Shown here piece after piece: positions 19,469 to 28,692 of a DNA stretch of 64,000 bases; within the stretch, counting starts at the first letter, position 1, and every line of letters begins with the position of its first letter. A program made the translations under genes and the position numbers. This DNA is from G965276675 sp965276675. GTDB lineage: Bacteria > Acidobacteriota > Terriglobia > Terriglobales > Acidobacteriaceae. The notes under the pieces were generated by a model. It was not told the origin of the DNA. It did no database searches and worked only from the letters and a program-made list of their open reading frames with translations. The stretch covers positions 434,001 through 498,000 of the forward strand of contig OZ255624.1 in NCBI GenBank assembly GCA_965276675.1, given 5' to 3'.

Positions 19469-20911
19469 ATGCCGAAGCGTCACCCATTGAAAGACAAGTC
19501 CGAGCAGCCCAATTCTCCCGAAGTCATGTCACCCTTTAGCAGTCGCCCGCCGGGGTTGAGAAAGCCCCGGGCGGACGGTCACAAAGCTCCCGCGCCGCAG
19601 CGTGGACCTGGAACGCCGCAGCGTGAATCCAAAGGTGCGGAAGGAAGAGTGTCGCGTGCATCGATTGAGGGACCGGCCGCAGTGGTCTCACGCCGCGCCA
19701 CTGACCGGCTGCTTGCAGGGCATGTCTGGGTGTACGCCTCCGACATCGTTGAGGTGCTTTCGCCGGAGACGGCTGCTATCCCCGGACTGCTGCCGGTGGT
19801 GGATGCCCGCGGTCTAGGGTTGGGAACGGCACTCTACAGCCCCACCTCGCAGATTGCGCTGCGGCTGGTGAGCAGGGAGACAATCTCGTCTGATGAGGAG
19901 TGGCTGGCGCTTTTTGAGAGCCGGGTGCGCAGGGCTGTGGGCCAGCGGCATGCGCTGATCCACCTTGGAAAGCCCAGCGAAGAGGTTAGCGAAGCGGCGA
20001 CTGCCTGCCGGTTGATCTTCAGTGAAAGCGATGAGCTGCCCGGCGTGATCGCTGACAAGTACGCCGATCTGATTCTGCTGCAACTGCTCGCGCATGGGGT
20101 AGACCGGCCGCAGGTGCGTGCCGTGCTGACGCGCGTGCTGTGTGATGAGCTCAACCCAACCACCATCGTCGAGCGGCCCGATCCGCGCATCCGCGAGCTG
20201 GAGCAGCTCAGCGCGCCGTTACTGGAGCCGCTCTATGCGAGCGATCCAGAGCATCCGCTGCTGCAGACGCAATTTTCGCTGAACGGACTGCAGTTCCTTT
20301 ACGACGCGACAGCCGGCCAGAAAACGGGTGCGTTCCTGGACCAACGATTGAACTACGCTGCTGCTGCGCAGTATGCACATGGCGAGGCGCTGGATGTATG
20401 CACCTATCAGGGCGGCTTCGCGCTGCACCTGGCGCGAAGTTGTCCGCGCGTCACAGGCGTGGATAGCTCACGTGCGGCGCTGGAGGTGGCCGACGCCAAT
20501 CTTGAGTTGAATCGCGATCAGTTGCAGAGCAGCGACGTGGATTGGATGGAGGCGGACGCCTTTGAGCTGTTGCGTGCGTGGAGCGATGCCGGCACGCAGT
20601 ACGACACAATTGTGCTGGATCCGCCGGCGTTCGCGAAATCAAAGCGGGCGGCCGAGAGCGCTATGCGCGGCTACAAAGAGCTAAACCTGCGCGCGCTGAA
20701 GATGCTGCGGCCAGATGGCGTGCTGGTGACCTGCTCGTGCTCGCACCATGTCTCGACCGAAGAGTTCACGGCAGTGGTTGCGGCGGCGGCCGGGGATGCT
20801 GGACGGCGCGTGCGATTGATCGATCGGCGGGGTGCCGCTTCGGACCACCCAGTGGTGCTGAACATTCCGGAGACGGAGTACCTAAAGTGCATGATCTGCG
20901 TGGTGGATTAG
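19469..20911 (+). CDS. rlmI: Class I SAM-dependent rRNA methyltransferase, RlmI-like
   Basis: 480 residues from the ATG at 19469 (AGGAGAG upstream). After a basic, low-complexity N-terminus of about 65 residues comes a PUA domain (RLLAGHVWVYASDI), an EEHEA-like linker (SDELPGVIADKYADLILLQ) and the Rossmann methyltransferase (GQKTGAFLDQRLNY, LDVCTYQGGFALHLA, VLDPPAFAKSKRA, VTCSCSHHVS). This is the RlmI/RlmK fold; RlmI makes m5C1962 in 23S rRNA. The catalytic cysteine candidate is in CSCSHH. Exact target nucleotide is inferred from family only. Confidence 0.82.
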   Translation: MPKRHPLKDKSEQPNSPEVMSPFSSRPPGLRKPRADGHKAPAPQRGPGTPQRESKGAEGRVSRASIEGPAAVVSRRATDRLLAGHVWVYASDIVEVLSPETAAIPGLLPVVDARGLGLGTALYSPTSQIALRLVSRETISSDEEWLALFESRVRRAVGQRHALIHLGKPSEEVSEAATACRLIFSESDELPGVIADKYADLILLQLLAHGVDRPQVRAVLTRVLCDELNPTTIVERPDPRIRELEQLSAPLLEPLYASDPEHPLLQTQFSLNGLQFLYDATAGQKTGAFLDQRLNYAAAAQYAHGEALDVCTYQGGFALHLARSCPRVTGVDSSRAALEVADANLELNRDQLQSSDVDWMEADAFELLRAWSDAGTQYDTIVLDPPAFAKSKRAAESAMRGYKELNLRALKMLRPDGVLVTCSCSHHVSTEEFTAVVAAAAGDAGRRVRLIDRRGAASDHPVVLNIPETEYLKCMICVVD

Positions 20912-20929
20912 CCACACTACAATCGAGGC

Positions 20930-21709
20930 ATGGTCGCGACGCAAACTTGGCAGAGTAGCTGGCTCCTGTTCGCGTCGTTTGTCGCCGGGGTGCTGAATGC
21001 AGTCGCGGGCGGCGGTTCGTTCCTGTCATTTCCAGCATTGCTGGGTACGGGCGTTCTGCCCATCACCGCGAATGCAACCAACACGGTTGCATTATGGCCA
21101 GGACAGCTGACTTCGATCGCCGGATACCGGCACGATCTGCGTGTGAATGCGCGACTGCTGCTGCCAGTGGCTCTTTGCGCGTCGTTTGGGGGCCTTGCCG
21201 GAGCACTGATACTCCTGCGCACGACCCAGGGCACGTTCCTGCGGCTGGTGCCCTGGCTGCTGCTGGCAGCAGCTCTGCTCTTTGCCGCGAGCGGACCTAT
21301 CTCGCGTGCTATCGCTCGTCGCGCGATCCAGAAGTCTCACAAGAGCCGTGCGAACTACCTGCCACTCTGCGCCAGTCTGGTGTTGGTGTGTTGTTACATC
21401 GGCTACTTTGGCGCGGGCGCGGGTTTTCTGATCATGTCTGTGCTTGCTATCTTTGGCATCGAGAACATCCGGCACATCAACGCGTTGAAAGTGGTAGCGA
21501 CGACCATCGCCAACGGAGTGGCGGTGATTACTTTTATCGTGGGCGGGCAGGTTGTCTGGCGCGAGTGCCTGGCGATGATGGTCACGGCTGCGATTGGCGG
21601 ATACCTGGGTGCGCGCTACTCGCGCCGGCTTGATCCTAAATTCATGCGCGTTCTGGTGGTGTTGCTCGGACTCGGTATGGCGGCGTACTTCTTTGTGCGG
21701 CAGCAATAA
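20930..21709 (+). CDS. TSUP-family permease (TauE/SafE)
   Basis: 259 residues, about eight helices. The N-terminal half has GVLNAVAGGGSFLSFPALL and NATNTVALWPGQ, the C-terminal half the matching GYFGAGAGFLIMSVLAIFG, the internal repeat that defines TSUP sulfite/sulfonate or organic-anion exporters. Ligand unknown. Starts 18 bases after the methyltransferase gene. Confidence 0.88.
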   Translation: MVATQTWQSSWLLFASFVAGVLNAVAGGGSFLSFPALLGTGVLPITANATNTVALWPGQLTSIAGYRHDLRVNARLLLPVALCASFGGLAGALILLRTTQGTFLRLVPWLLLAAALLFAASGPISRAIARRAIQKSHKSRANYLPLCASLVLVCCYIGYFGAGAGFLIMSVLAIFGIENIRHINALKVVATTIANGVAVITFIVGGQVVWRECLAMMVTAAIGGYLGARYSRRLDPKFMRVLVVLLGLGMAAYFFVRQQ

Positions 21710-21791
21710 GTGGAATGCGGGACAGACACCGCTACGATGGCAGACCGCGCTCCTCGCAGTGAGATCGGCGTATTCTTGAAGAGAGACGCAT

Positions 21792-22241
21792 ATGAGTCAT
21801 GAAGGAATCCGTATCGTCGGTGAAGCGGAAGCCCGACGCATCGACAACGTAAACCGCAAGTTGCCCAGAGAGGCGACCGATCCCGTAAAGGTGCGCGTGC
21901 ACAAGAGCGAGGGCACGGGGATGGAGATCGACTGGCGCGACGGCCACAAAAGCGCGTGGGGTTTTCGCTGGCTGCGCGACGCCTGTCCGTGCGCCACATG
22001 CCATGAAGAGCGGGAGACGGAGGGCCGCCCGCTCGGTGTGGCAAAGCCGCGACCCGGCGCACTGCTGCCCATGTACCAGGATCCGCCGCGCCCCACGGTG
22101 GTAGAGCCAGCCGGGCGCTATGCGATCATCTTCAACTGGAACGACGGGCATAAGAGCGGCATCTACTCATGGGATTTCTTGCGCCGCAATTGCCAGTGCG
22201 GAATGTGCCGTCCAGTCGCCCGCAACGCTGACGCGCTATGA
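21792..22241 (+). CDS. DUF971 (GBBH-like N-terminal) protein with Cys pairs
   Basis: 149 residues. The DUF971 signature GMEIDWRDGHKSAWGFRWLRDACPCATC is followed by FNWNDGHKSGIYSWDFLRRNCQCGMC. The Cys clusters CPCATC and CQCGMC suggest bound zinc or Fe-S. Stand-alone DUF971 proteins are associated with Fe-S carrier functions in some lineages, which would suit its position just upstream of the hydrogenase maturation genes (156-base gap), but that link is inference. Confidence 0.78.
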   Translation: MSHEGIRIVGEAEARRIDNVNRKLPREATDPVKVRVHKSEGTGMEIDWRDGHKSAWGFRWLRDACPCATCHEERETEGRPLGVAKPRPGALLPMYQDPPRPTVVEPAGRYAIIFNWNDGHKSGIYSWDFLRRNCQCGMCRPVARNADAL

Positions 22242-22397
22242 GCAATGCCGGCGAGAGGAGAGAAACAGATCAGCGTATCGCTGCATTGGTTCCGCGTCGG
22301 AGCAGCGATGCGATGACGGCTGCGGCAGCCGCTCACTAAGGCTGGTTAGTCCGCTTCGATTAAATGCCAGGGATTCGGGTATTCTAGTCTCCCAACG

Positions 22398-24731
22398 ATG
22401 GCGGCTCCTCCTATTGCGCAGGTGACACGCAAGCACATACTGGTACGAGGCATTGTGCAAGGGGTGGGTTTTCGTCCATTTGTGTACAAGCTGGCGAAAT
22501 CTCTCGGCCTGACCGGCTATGTGTTCAACTCATCTTCGGGCGTAACGGTCGAGATTGAGGGGGGAGAGCATGAGATCGATGCGTTTCTCCAAACATTGAG
22601 AGTGAATCCTCCGCAGCTCGCTGAGATCGCTGAGATCGTTGTCTCCGGAATGGAAGCTCGAGGGGGTACCGGCTTTTCCATTCTCCAGAGCCGGGAAGAG
22701 GTGGGTGAATTCGCCCTGGTCTCTCCGGATGCCGGCACGTGCGACGCTTGCTGGCGCGATTTTGGGGACCGGATGAACCGGCGCTACGGGTATCCATTCA
22801 CGAACTGCACGCATTGTGGTCCGCGCTACACCATTATTCACGACATACCGTACGATCGCGCGACGACGACGATGTCGGGATTCACGATGTGCAGCGCCTG
22901 TCAGGCGGAGTACGAAGATCCGGATGACCGGCGCTTTCATGCTCAGCCGAATGCGTGTGGCCTCTGCGGACCATCGCTGGCTCTGGTGCCGCGCGGTTCG
23001 TCGCTGGCTGAGGTCTCGTTTGCGGATACAGACTCGCTGCGAATCATTCGCCAGGCGAGAGCGCTGCTACATGACGGAGAGATCCTTGCGGTAAAGGGCC
23101 TCGGCGGCTTTCTGCTCGCGTGTGATGCGAGAAACGATGCCGCTGTCGCGGAGTTGCGAAGACGCAAGCGGCGTCCGGACAAGCCGTTCGCGCTGATGGC
23201 GCGCGACCTGGCGGCGGTTAAGGCATTGTGTAAGGTATCGGTGGACGATGAAGCCGCGCTGTTGCATCCCCGGAGGCCGATCGTCGTTCTGCCGAGGCTT
23301 GCCGCGGCGCGGCTCTCTGGCGGCATCGCTCCGGGAAACAACACCCTGGGCGTCATGCTGCCGTACACGCCGCTGCACTATCTCTTATTCAGCGATTCGC
23401 CGGAAAGCGGCTCCGAGTTTGCGGCTCTGGTAATGACCAGCGGCAATCTCAGCGAGGAGCCCATCGTGGTTTCGAACGCCGAGGCGCTACTGCAGCTCGA
23501 TGGCGTGGCGGATTGGTTCCTGCTGCACAACCGTGACATCGCTACCCGCGTTGATGATTCGGTCGTTCGCACCTTCGAGGGCCGCGAACGCGTCCTGCGC
23601 CGCTCCCGTGGCTTTGTGCCGCAGACGATCGATCTGGGACTCGAGATGGAAGAGGTACTGGCCTTTGGGGGTGAACTGAAAAACACCTTCTGCCTGACCA
23701 AGGGCCGCTACGCAATTCTGAGTCAGCACATTGGTGACCTCGAAAACTACGAGACGATGCGGTTCTTTGAGGAAACACTCGCCAGCATGGAGCGCCTCTT
23801 CAAGGTTGCGCCACGAGCAGTGGCCTATGATCTGCACCCCGGCTATATGAGCACCCGCATGGCCCTCGCGTCCCCCATCGAACGCAAGATCGGAGTGCAG
23901 CATCACCATGCGCACATCGCGAGTTGTATGGCGGAGAATGGTCTGCGTGGCCACGTGATTGGCGTCGCCCTGGACGGCACCGGATTCGGGATGGACGGCA
24001 AGGTATGGGGTGGCGAATTTCTCCTTGCGGATTTTGCTGGGTTCGCGCGTCGTGCGCATCTTCGCTATGTCCCGCTCCCTGGCGGCGACGCGGCGGTGCG
24101 GCAGCCCTGGCGCATGGCGCTTAGCTATCTGCGAGACACCTTTGGACGGCAGCTGCCGGATAACCTTACGTGCTTTCGAGGAGTAGCAGACAAGCAGCTC
24201 GAAGTTGTGGAAACGATGATCTCCCAGCGGCTCCAGACGGTAGAGACATCTTCGTGTGGGCGGCTTTTCGATGCAGTGGCAGCGCTGGTCGGGATGGCTT
24301 CGGAGGTGACCTTCGAGGGACAGGCAGCCATCGCCCTGGAGATGACTGCTGTACCGGGGAGCGACGAGCGCTACAGCTTCGAGATTGAGGAAGGTGAGCC
24401 GGCAATCCTCGATCTCCGGCCGACTATCGCAAGGATCGTGAAGGATGTCTCTTCAAGCAGGCACGTGGGGGAGATCTCCGCTTGCTTTCACAATACCTTG
24501 AGCGCGGTCATCGTGGAGCTGTGCTGTCGTATTCGTAAGAGCGACGCCGTGGACCGGGTATGCCTGAGCGGGGGGACATTCCAGAACCTGTACCTTTTGG
24601 ACCGTACGGTGATAGAGTTGCGGCGGCGCGGCTTTGCGGTTTTCTTACACGCCACCGTGCCTGCGAACGATGGCGGCATTTCACTGGGACAAGCCGTAAT
24701 CGCGAGCGAGCTTCTGCGCCAAGGGATCTGA
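22398..24731 (+). CDS. hypF: Carbamoyltransferase HypF, hydrogenase maturation
   Basis: 777 residues. Converts carbamoyl phosphate to carbamoyl-AMP and passes the carbamoyl group to HypE for the active-site CN ligands. Domains in order: acylphosphatase (VRGIVQGVGFRPFVYKLA), two zinc fingers (CDACWRDF...CTHCGPRY; CSACQAEY...CGLCGPSL), YrdC-like (LAVKGLGGFLLACDA), and Kae1-like with the metal motif QHHHAHIASCMAENG. Full length, no lesion. First gene of the hyp/hhy locus. Confidence 0.96.
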   Translation: MAAPPIAQVTRKHILVRGIVQGVGFRPFVYKLAKSLGLTGYVFNSSSGVTVEIEGGEHEIDAFLQTLRVNPPQLAEIAEIVVSGMEARGGTGFSILQSREEVGEFALVSPDAGTCDACWRDFGDRMNRRYGYPFTNCTHCGPRYTIIHDIPYDRATTTMSGFTMCSACQAEYEDPDDRRFHAQPNACGLCGPSLALVPRGSSLAEVSFADTDSLRIIRQARALLHDGEILAVKGLGGFLLACDARNDAAVAELRRRKRRPDKPFALMARDLAAVKALCKVSVDDEAALLHPRRPIVVLPRLAAARLSGGIAPGNNTLGVMLPYTPLHYLLFSDSPESGSEFAALVMTSGNLSEEPIVVSNAEALLQLDGVADWFLLHNRDIATRVDDSVVRTFEGRERVLRRSRGFVPQTIDLGLEMEEVLAFGGELKNTFCLTKGRYAILSQHIGDLENYETMRFFEETLASMERLFKVAPRAVAYDLHPGYMSTRMALASPIERKIGVQHHHAHIASCMAENGLRGHVIGVALDGTGFGMDGKVWGGEFLLADFAGFARRAHLRYVPLPGGDAAVRQPWRMALSYLRDTFGRQLPDNLTCFRGVADKQLEVVETMISQRLQTVETSSCGRLFDAVAALVGMASEVTFEGQAAIALEMTAVPGSDERYSFEIEEGEPAILDLRPTIARIVKDVSSSRHVGEISACFHNTLSAVIVELCCRIRKSDAVDRVCLSGGTFQNLYLLDRTVIELRRRGFAVFLHATVPANDGGISLGQAVIASELLRQGI

Positions 24732-24752
24732 AATGCGTTTGAGGAGTTAGAC

Positions 24753-25034
24753 ATGTGCCTGGCCATACCCGGGAAAGTGATAGACACCTTCGATCAGCGC
24801 GGCCTGTGCATGGCCAAGGTTCAGTTCGGCGGCATTGTGCGGGAGGCCTGCCTGGAGTATGTGCCGGAGACGCAGATCGGCGAGTATGTTCTGGTGCATG
24901 TCGGCTTTGCCATCAGCCGAATCGATGAAGCGGAAGCGGAGCGTACGTATCAGGCGCTGCGAGAGTTGGATCAACTCACCGAACTGGAGTCGCCGGTGGT
25001 TGAGGAGATGGTACCCGGGGAGGACCGACGATGA
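24753..25034 (+). CDS. hypC: Hydrogenase maturation chaperone HypC
   Basis: 93 residues starting MCLAIPGKVIDTF; the invariant Cys2 carries the Fe(CN)2CO unit with HypD. Strong ribosome-binding site GAGGAG six bases upstream of the ATG. Its stop overlaps the hypD start by four bases (ATGA), so the HypC-HypD partners are translationally coupled. The C-terminus is longer than the classic 80-residue form. Confidence 0.95.
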   Translation: MCLAIPGKVIDTFDQRGLCMAKVQFGGIVREACLEYVPETQIGEYVLVHVGFAISRIDEAEAERTYQALRELDQLTELESPVVEEMVPGEDRR

Positions 25035-26230
25035 AATACCTCGATGAATATCGCGATGGCGACGTTGCCAGCAAAATTGTGGGCGAGATGCGCCGCATTC
25101 AGACTCGTCCATGGGTGCTGATGGAGGTGTGCGGAGGGCAGACGCACTCGATCGTCAAGAACGGCATTGATCATCTCATCCCGGAAGGGGTCGAGCTGGT
25201 CCACGGGCCGGGCTGCCCGGTGTGCGTAACGCCGCTGGAGATGATCGACAAGGCCCACGCCATTGCGCGATGCCAAGATGTCATCTTCTGCTCGTTTGGC
25301 GATATGTTGCGTGTCCCTGGGTCGGATGGTGACCTGTTCACCATTAAGTCGCAGGGTGGGGATGTGCGCATCGTCTACTCACCACTGGACTGCCTGAAGA
25401 TCGCCAGGGCCAATCCGGCCAAGCGGGTCGTCTTCTTCGCTATCGGCTTTGAGACCACGGCTCCGGCCAACGCCATGCTGGCGTGGCGTGCGCGCGAGGA
25501 GGGCGTGAATAATCTCTCGCTGCTGGTCTCGCATGTGCTGGTTCCGCCGGCGCTGGAGGCGATTTTGCAATCGCCTGACAACCGCGTCCAGGGCTTTCTG
25601 GGCCCGGGGCATGTGTGCGCGGTGATGGGGTACAGCGAATACGATCCCATCAGCGCTCGCTACAACGTGCCCATCGTTGTGTCGGGTTTTGAGCCGCTTG
25701 ATATTTTGCAAGGGACGCTGATGACGATCCAGCAATTGGAAGAAGGTCGCGCAACCGTGGAGAATCAGTACTCGCGCGTCCTGGATCGCAAGGGCAATCT
25801 ACCTGCACAGAAGCTGATCAACAGAGTCTTCGAGGTTGGTGATCGAAAGTGGCGGGGCATCGGGACGATTCCGATGAGCGGCTACCGGCTGCGCGATGAG
25901 TTTGCACGGCACGATGCCGAGAAGTTGTTCGACGTCGCGGAGATTGCCACGCTCGAACCGGAGATTTGCATTAGCGGGGAGATACTGCGGGGCATCAAAA
26001 AGCCGCATGATTGCCCGGCATTCGGCACGCTTTGTTCGCCGCAGCGTCCCCTCGGGGCGACGATGGTCTCCGCGGAAGGAGCGTGCGCTGCGTATTACGC
26101 GTACGGACGACATTTAAAGCCGCAGGGGCCTGACGCGAAGCTACTAGAGGCGGACATGCTCCACCAGATCCTGCCCAGTGCTACGCCGCCTTCAACCGGC
26201 AACGAGTTGATAAGCGAAGCGAGGGCGTAA
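25031..26230 (+). CDS. hypD: Hydrogenase maturation factor HypD
   Basis: 399 residues. Fe-S protein on which the Fe(CN)2CO cofactor is assembled. Conserved cysteine motifs seen: MEVCGGQTHSI, HGPGCPVCVTP, and FGTLCSPQRPLGATMVSAEGACAAYY for the cluster region; FETTAPANA is the family central motif. Overlaps hypC by four bases. Confidence 0.96.
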   Translation: MKYLDEYRDGDVASKIVGEMRRIQTRPWVLMEVCGGQTHSIVKNGIDHLIPEGVELVHGPGCPVCVTPLEMIDKAHAIARCQDVIFCSFGDMLRVPGSDGDLFTIKSQGGDVRIVYSPLDCLKIARANPAKRVVFFAIGFETTAPANAMLAWRAREEGVNNLSLLVSHVLVPPALEAILQSPDNRVQGFLGPGHVCAVMGYSEYDPISARYNVPIVVSGFEPLDILQGTLMTIQQLEEGRATVENQYSRVLDRKGNLPAQKLINRVFEVGDRKWRGIGTIPMSGYRLRDEFARHDAEKLFDVAEIATLEPEICISGEILRGIKKPHDCPAFGTLCSPQRPLGATMVSAEGACAAYYAYGRHLKPQGPDAKLLEADMLHQILPSATPPSTGNELISEARA

Positions 26231-26234
26231 GCCG

Positions 26235-27362
26235 ATGGCAACCGCTGAGGATGCCGCGAGGAAACAAGAGAAGCACGTCGAGGAGACACCTGTCTCTCCC
26301 CTCCTTGGATCTTGTCCGCTGCCTATTTTTGAGCATAAGCAGATCGTGTTGGGGCACGGCAGCGGGGGCAAGCTGACTGCCGACCTGATTGATAAAGTCT
26401 TCCTTCCCGCCTTCAAAAATCCGGTTCTGGACAAGCTCGATGATCAGGCGGTGGTGACGATCGGCGGCGCTCGCCTCGCTTTCACGACGGACTCTTTCGT
26501 CGTCACGCCCATCTTTTTTCCGGGAGGGGATATAGGGCGGCTCGCCGTACACGGAACGGTGAACGACCTGGCGATGAGCGGCGCTCGCCCACTGTATCTC
26601 TCTGCTGCATTCATCCTTGAGGAGGGCTTGGCGGTCGAGGACCTGCGTTGCGTCGTGGAGTCGATGCGGACCGCCGCGGCAGAGGCCGGTGTCCAGCTCG
26701 TGACCGGCGATACCAAAGTGGTGAACCGCGGCAAAGGAGATCAGATCTTCATCACCACCACCGGCATCGGCGTGATCGAAGGCGGTGTGACTCTATCGGC
26801 GGACCGTGCCCGGCCCGGCGACACGATCATCCTGAGCGGCTACATCGGGGACCATGGCATGACCATCATGTCGCAGCGTGAGAACCTCGAATTTGAAGGC
26901 GCGATCGAGAGTGATTGCGCTTCGTTGAATGGTCTCGTGGCGACTATGCTGGCCACTCCCACTTCATTGCCCAGCGATGGCAGGGACTTTATTCACTGCC
27001 TGCGCGATCCAACGCGCGGTGGCGTGGCAACGACGTTGAACGAAATCGCGAAACGCGCTGGCGTGGGCATGATGTTGCGTGAACAATCGATTCCCGTTCG
27101 CGAGTCCGTGAAGGGGGCCTGTGAAGTGCTCGGGCTCGATCCGCTTTACGTCGCGAACGAGGGAAAACTGCTCGCCGTCGTTTCACCTGAGATGGCGCAA
27201 GCTGTGCTTCAAAGAATGCGAAAGCATGAGCATGGCCACGATGCCGTCATCATCGGAGAAGTCGTTGCCGACCATCCTGGCATGGTCCTGATGAAGACGG
27301 AGATTGGCGGAACCAGGGTGCTGGATGTGATGTTCGGTGAGCAGTTGCCCCGCATATGCTGA
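26235..27362 (+). CDS. hypE: Hydrogenase maturation factor HypE
   Basis: 375 residues, PurM-like ATPase that dehydrates the carbamoyl group on its C-terminal cysteine to thiocyanate. The diagnostic C-terminus GEQLPRIC is intact. LGHGSGGKLTADLI and FTTDSFVVTPIFFPGGDIG are the ATP- and dimer-interface motifs. The first ~30 residues (MATAEDAARKQEKHVEETP) extend beyond usual HypE and look disordered; a later start is possible. Starts four bases after hypD. Confidence 0.95.
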   Translation: MATAEDAARKQEKHVEETPVSPLLGSCPLPIFEHKQIVLGHGSGGKLTADLIDKVFLPAFKNPVLDKLDDQAVVTIGGARLAFTTDSFVVTPIFFPGGDIGRLAVHGTVNDLAMSGARPLYLSAAFILEEGLAVEDLRCVVESMRTAAAEAGVQLVTGDTKVVNRGKGDQIFITTTGIGVIEGGVTLSADRARPGDTIILSGYIGDHGMTIMSQRENLEFEGAIESDCASLNGLVATMLATPTSLPSDGRDFIHCLRDPTRGGVATTLNEIAKRAGVGMMLREQSIPVRESVKGACEVLGLDPLYVANEGKLLAVVSPEMAQAVLQRMRKHEHGHDAVIIGEVVADHPGMVLMKTEIGGTRVLDVMFGEQLPRIC

Positions 27363-27624
27363 CCCTTCCCTTTTTCCTTTGCCGATTCGGTTCGAGCAGG
27401 TAATGAACGGGTAATAGAAAAGAAAATTTGACAGTCTGGGCTCGGCAGGAATACTTTCGATCCCGTTGGAAGTTGGGCGTCATTCTGATGACAGACTTGT
27501 TCTGTTTTTCCCATCCCGCTTCACCAATCCTCACCACAACATTCCGTGTGCTTCGAGGGCCCTCTACTGAGGGCTTCCTGTGGTGTGTCTTTCTGTATAA
27601 GTTTTGTGGCTGAAGGAGAATCCT
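27363..27624 (+). promoter_or_regulatory. Spacer upstream of the hydrogenase structural genes
   Basis: This 262-base gap between hypE and the small subunit gene is the only long gap in the locus after hypF and so probably holds a promoter or processing site. A hairpin GCCCTC-TACT-GAGGGC lies at 27559-27574, followed by a TATAAG hexamer at 27596-27601. The -10-like box lacks a good -35, so an activator or alternative sigma factor is possible. No gene is seen. Confidence 0.35.
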
Positions 27625-28677
27625 GTGGCTGAAAAAGTAAGCACAATTACGAAAGCTCCCGCTGTCTCGGACGTGCACATTCTCTGGATTACGGCCGGGC
27701 TGAGTTGCGATGGCGATAGCGTTTCCGTGACAGCGGCGGAGCAGCCAAGCATCGAGGATGTTCTGCTCGGCGCGATCCCAGGATTGCCCAAAGTTCATCT
27801 GCATAACCCCGTGCTCGCGTACGAAAACGGCGATGAATTCATGAAGTTCTTCTACGAGGCAGAAAAGGGCCTGCTCGATCCCTTCGTCCTGGTTGTGGAA
27901 GGCTCCATCCCGAACGAGACGATCAAAGAAGAAGGCTACTGGGCAGCGATGGGCACGAATCCCGACACTGGCCAGCCCATTACCACTTGCGAGTGGATCG
28001 ATCGCCTGGCTCCCAAGGCCCTGGCCATCATCGGCGCGGGGACCTGCGCCACGTACGGCGGCATTCACGCGATGGCCGGCAATCCGACCGGGTGCATGGG
28101 ACTGGCCGACTACCTCGGATGGGACTGGCGTTCGAAGGCCGGCCTGCCCATCGTGAATGTTCCCGGCTGTCCGGTGCAGCCCGATAACTTCATGGAGACA
28201 GTCCTCTACCTGCTCTACCAAGTAGCCGGCCTCGCGCCGATGATTCCCTTGGACAAGCAGCTGCGGCCCACATGGCTCTTCGGTAAGACCGTCCATGAGG
28301 GCTGCGACCGCGGCTCCTACTACGAGCAGGGCGATTTCGCGCACGAGTACGGCTCCTCCAAATGCCTGGTGAAACTTGGCTGCTGGGGTCCGGTGGTCGA
28401 TTGCAACGTCACCAAGCGCGGCTGGATGCGCGGCATTGGCGGCTGCCCCAACGTAGGCGGCATCTGCATCGGCTGCACCATGCCCGGCTTCCCCGACAAG
28501 TTCATGCCATTCATGGACGAGCCGCCGGGCGGAAAACTCTCTTCCACAGTGATCGGTACCTACGGACGCATGATCCGCACACTGCGCAGCATGACGAACA
28601 CTACTTTGAACAAAGAACCCAAGTGGCGGCATCGCGGGCCAGAGTTGACCACTGGCTACCATCCCCAAACTTACTAA
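27625..28677 (+). CDS. hhyS: [NiFe]-hydrogenase small subunit, group 1h (actinobacterial type)
   Basis: 350 residues from a GTG at 27625, six bases after AAGGAG; the frame opens a little earlier but without such a site. It carries the Fe-S electron relay of a trace-H2 uptake hydrogenase. There is no Tat signal peptide, as expected for this group. The proximal-cluster motif reads LSCDGDS (Cys28, Asp31) where most hydrogenases have CxGC: known structures of this group use an Asp ligand there. Other cluster segments: NVPGCPVQPDN, HEGC, GSSKCLVKLGCWG and GGCPNVGGICIGCTMPG. The large subunit gene follows after 15 bases. Confidence 0.94.
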   Translation: MAEKVSTITKAPAVSDVHILWITAGLSCDGDSVSVTAAEQPSIEDVLLGAIPGLPKVHLHNPVLAYENGDEFMKFFYEAEKGLLDPFVLVVEGSIPNETIKEEGYWAAMGTNPDTGQPITTCEWIDRLAPKALAIIGAGTCATYGGIHAMAGNPTGCMGLADYLGWDWRSKAGLPIVNVPGCPVQPDNFMETVLYLLYQVAGLAPMIPLDKQLRPTWLFGKTVHEGCDRGSYYEQGDFAHEYGSSKCLVKLGCWGPVVDCNVTKRGWMRGIGGCPNVGGICIGCTMPGFPDKFMPFMDEPPGGKLSSTVIGTYGRMIRTLRSMTNTTLNKEPKWRHRGPELTTGYHPQTY

Positions 28678-28692
28678 CGAAGGATAAAAGTC

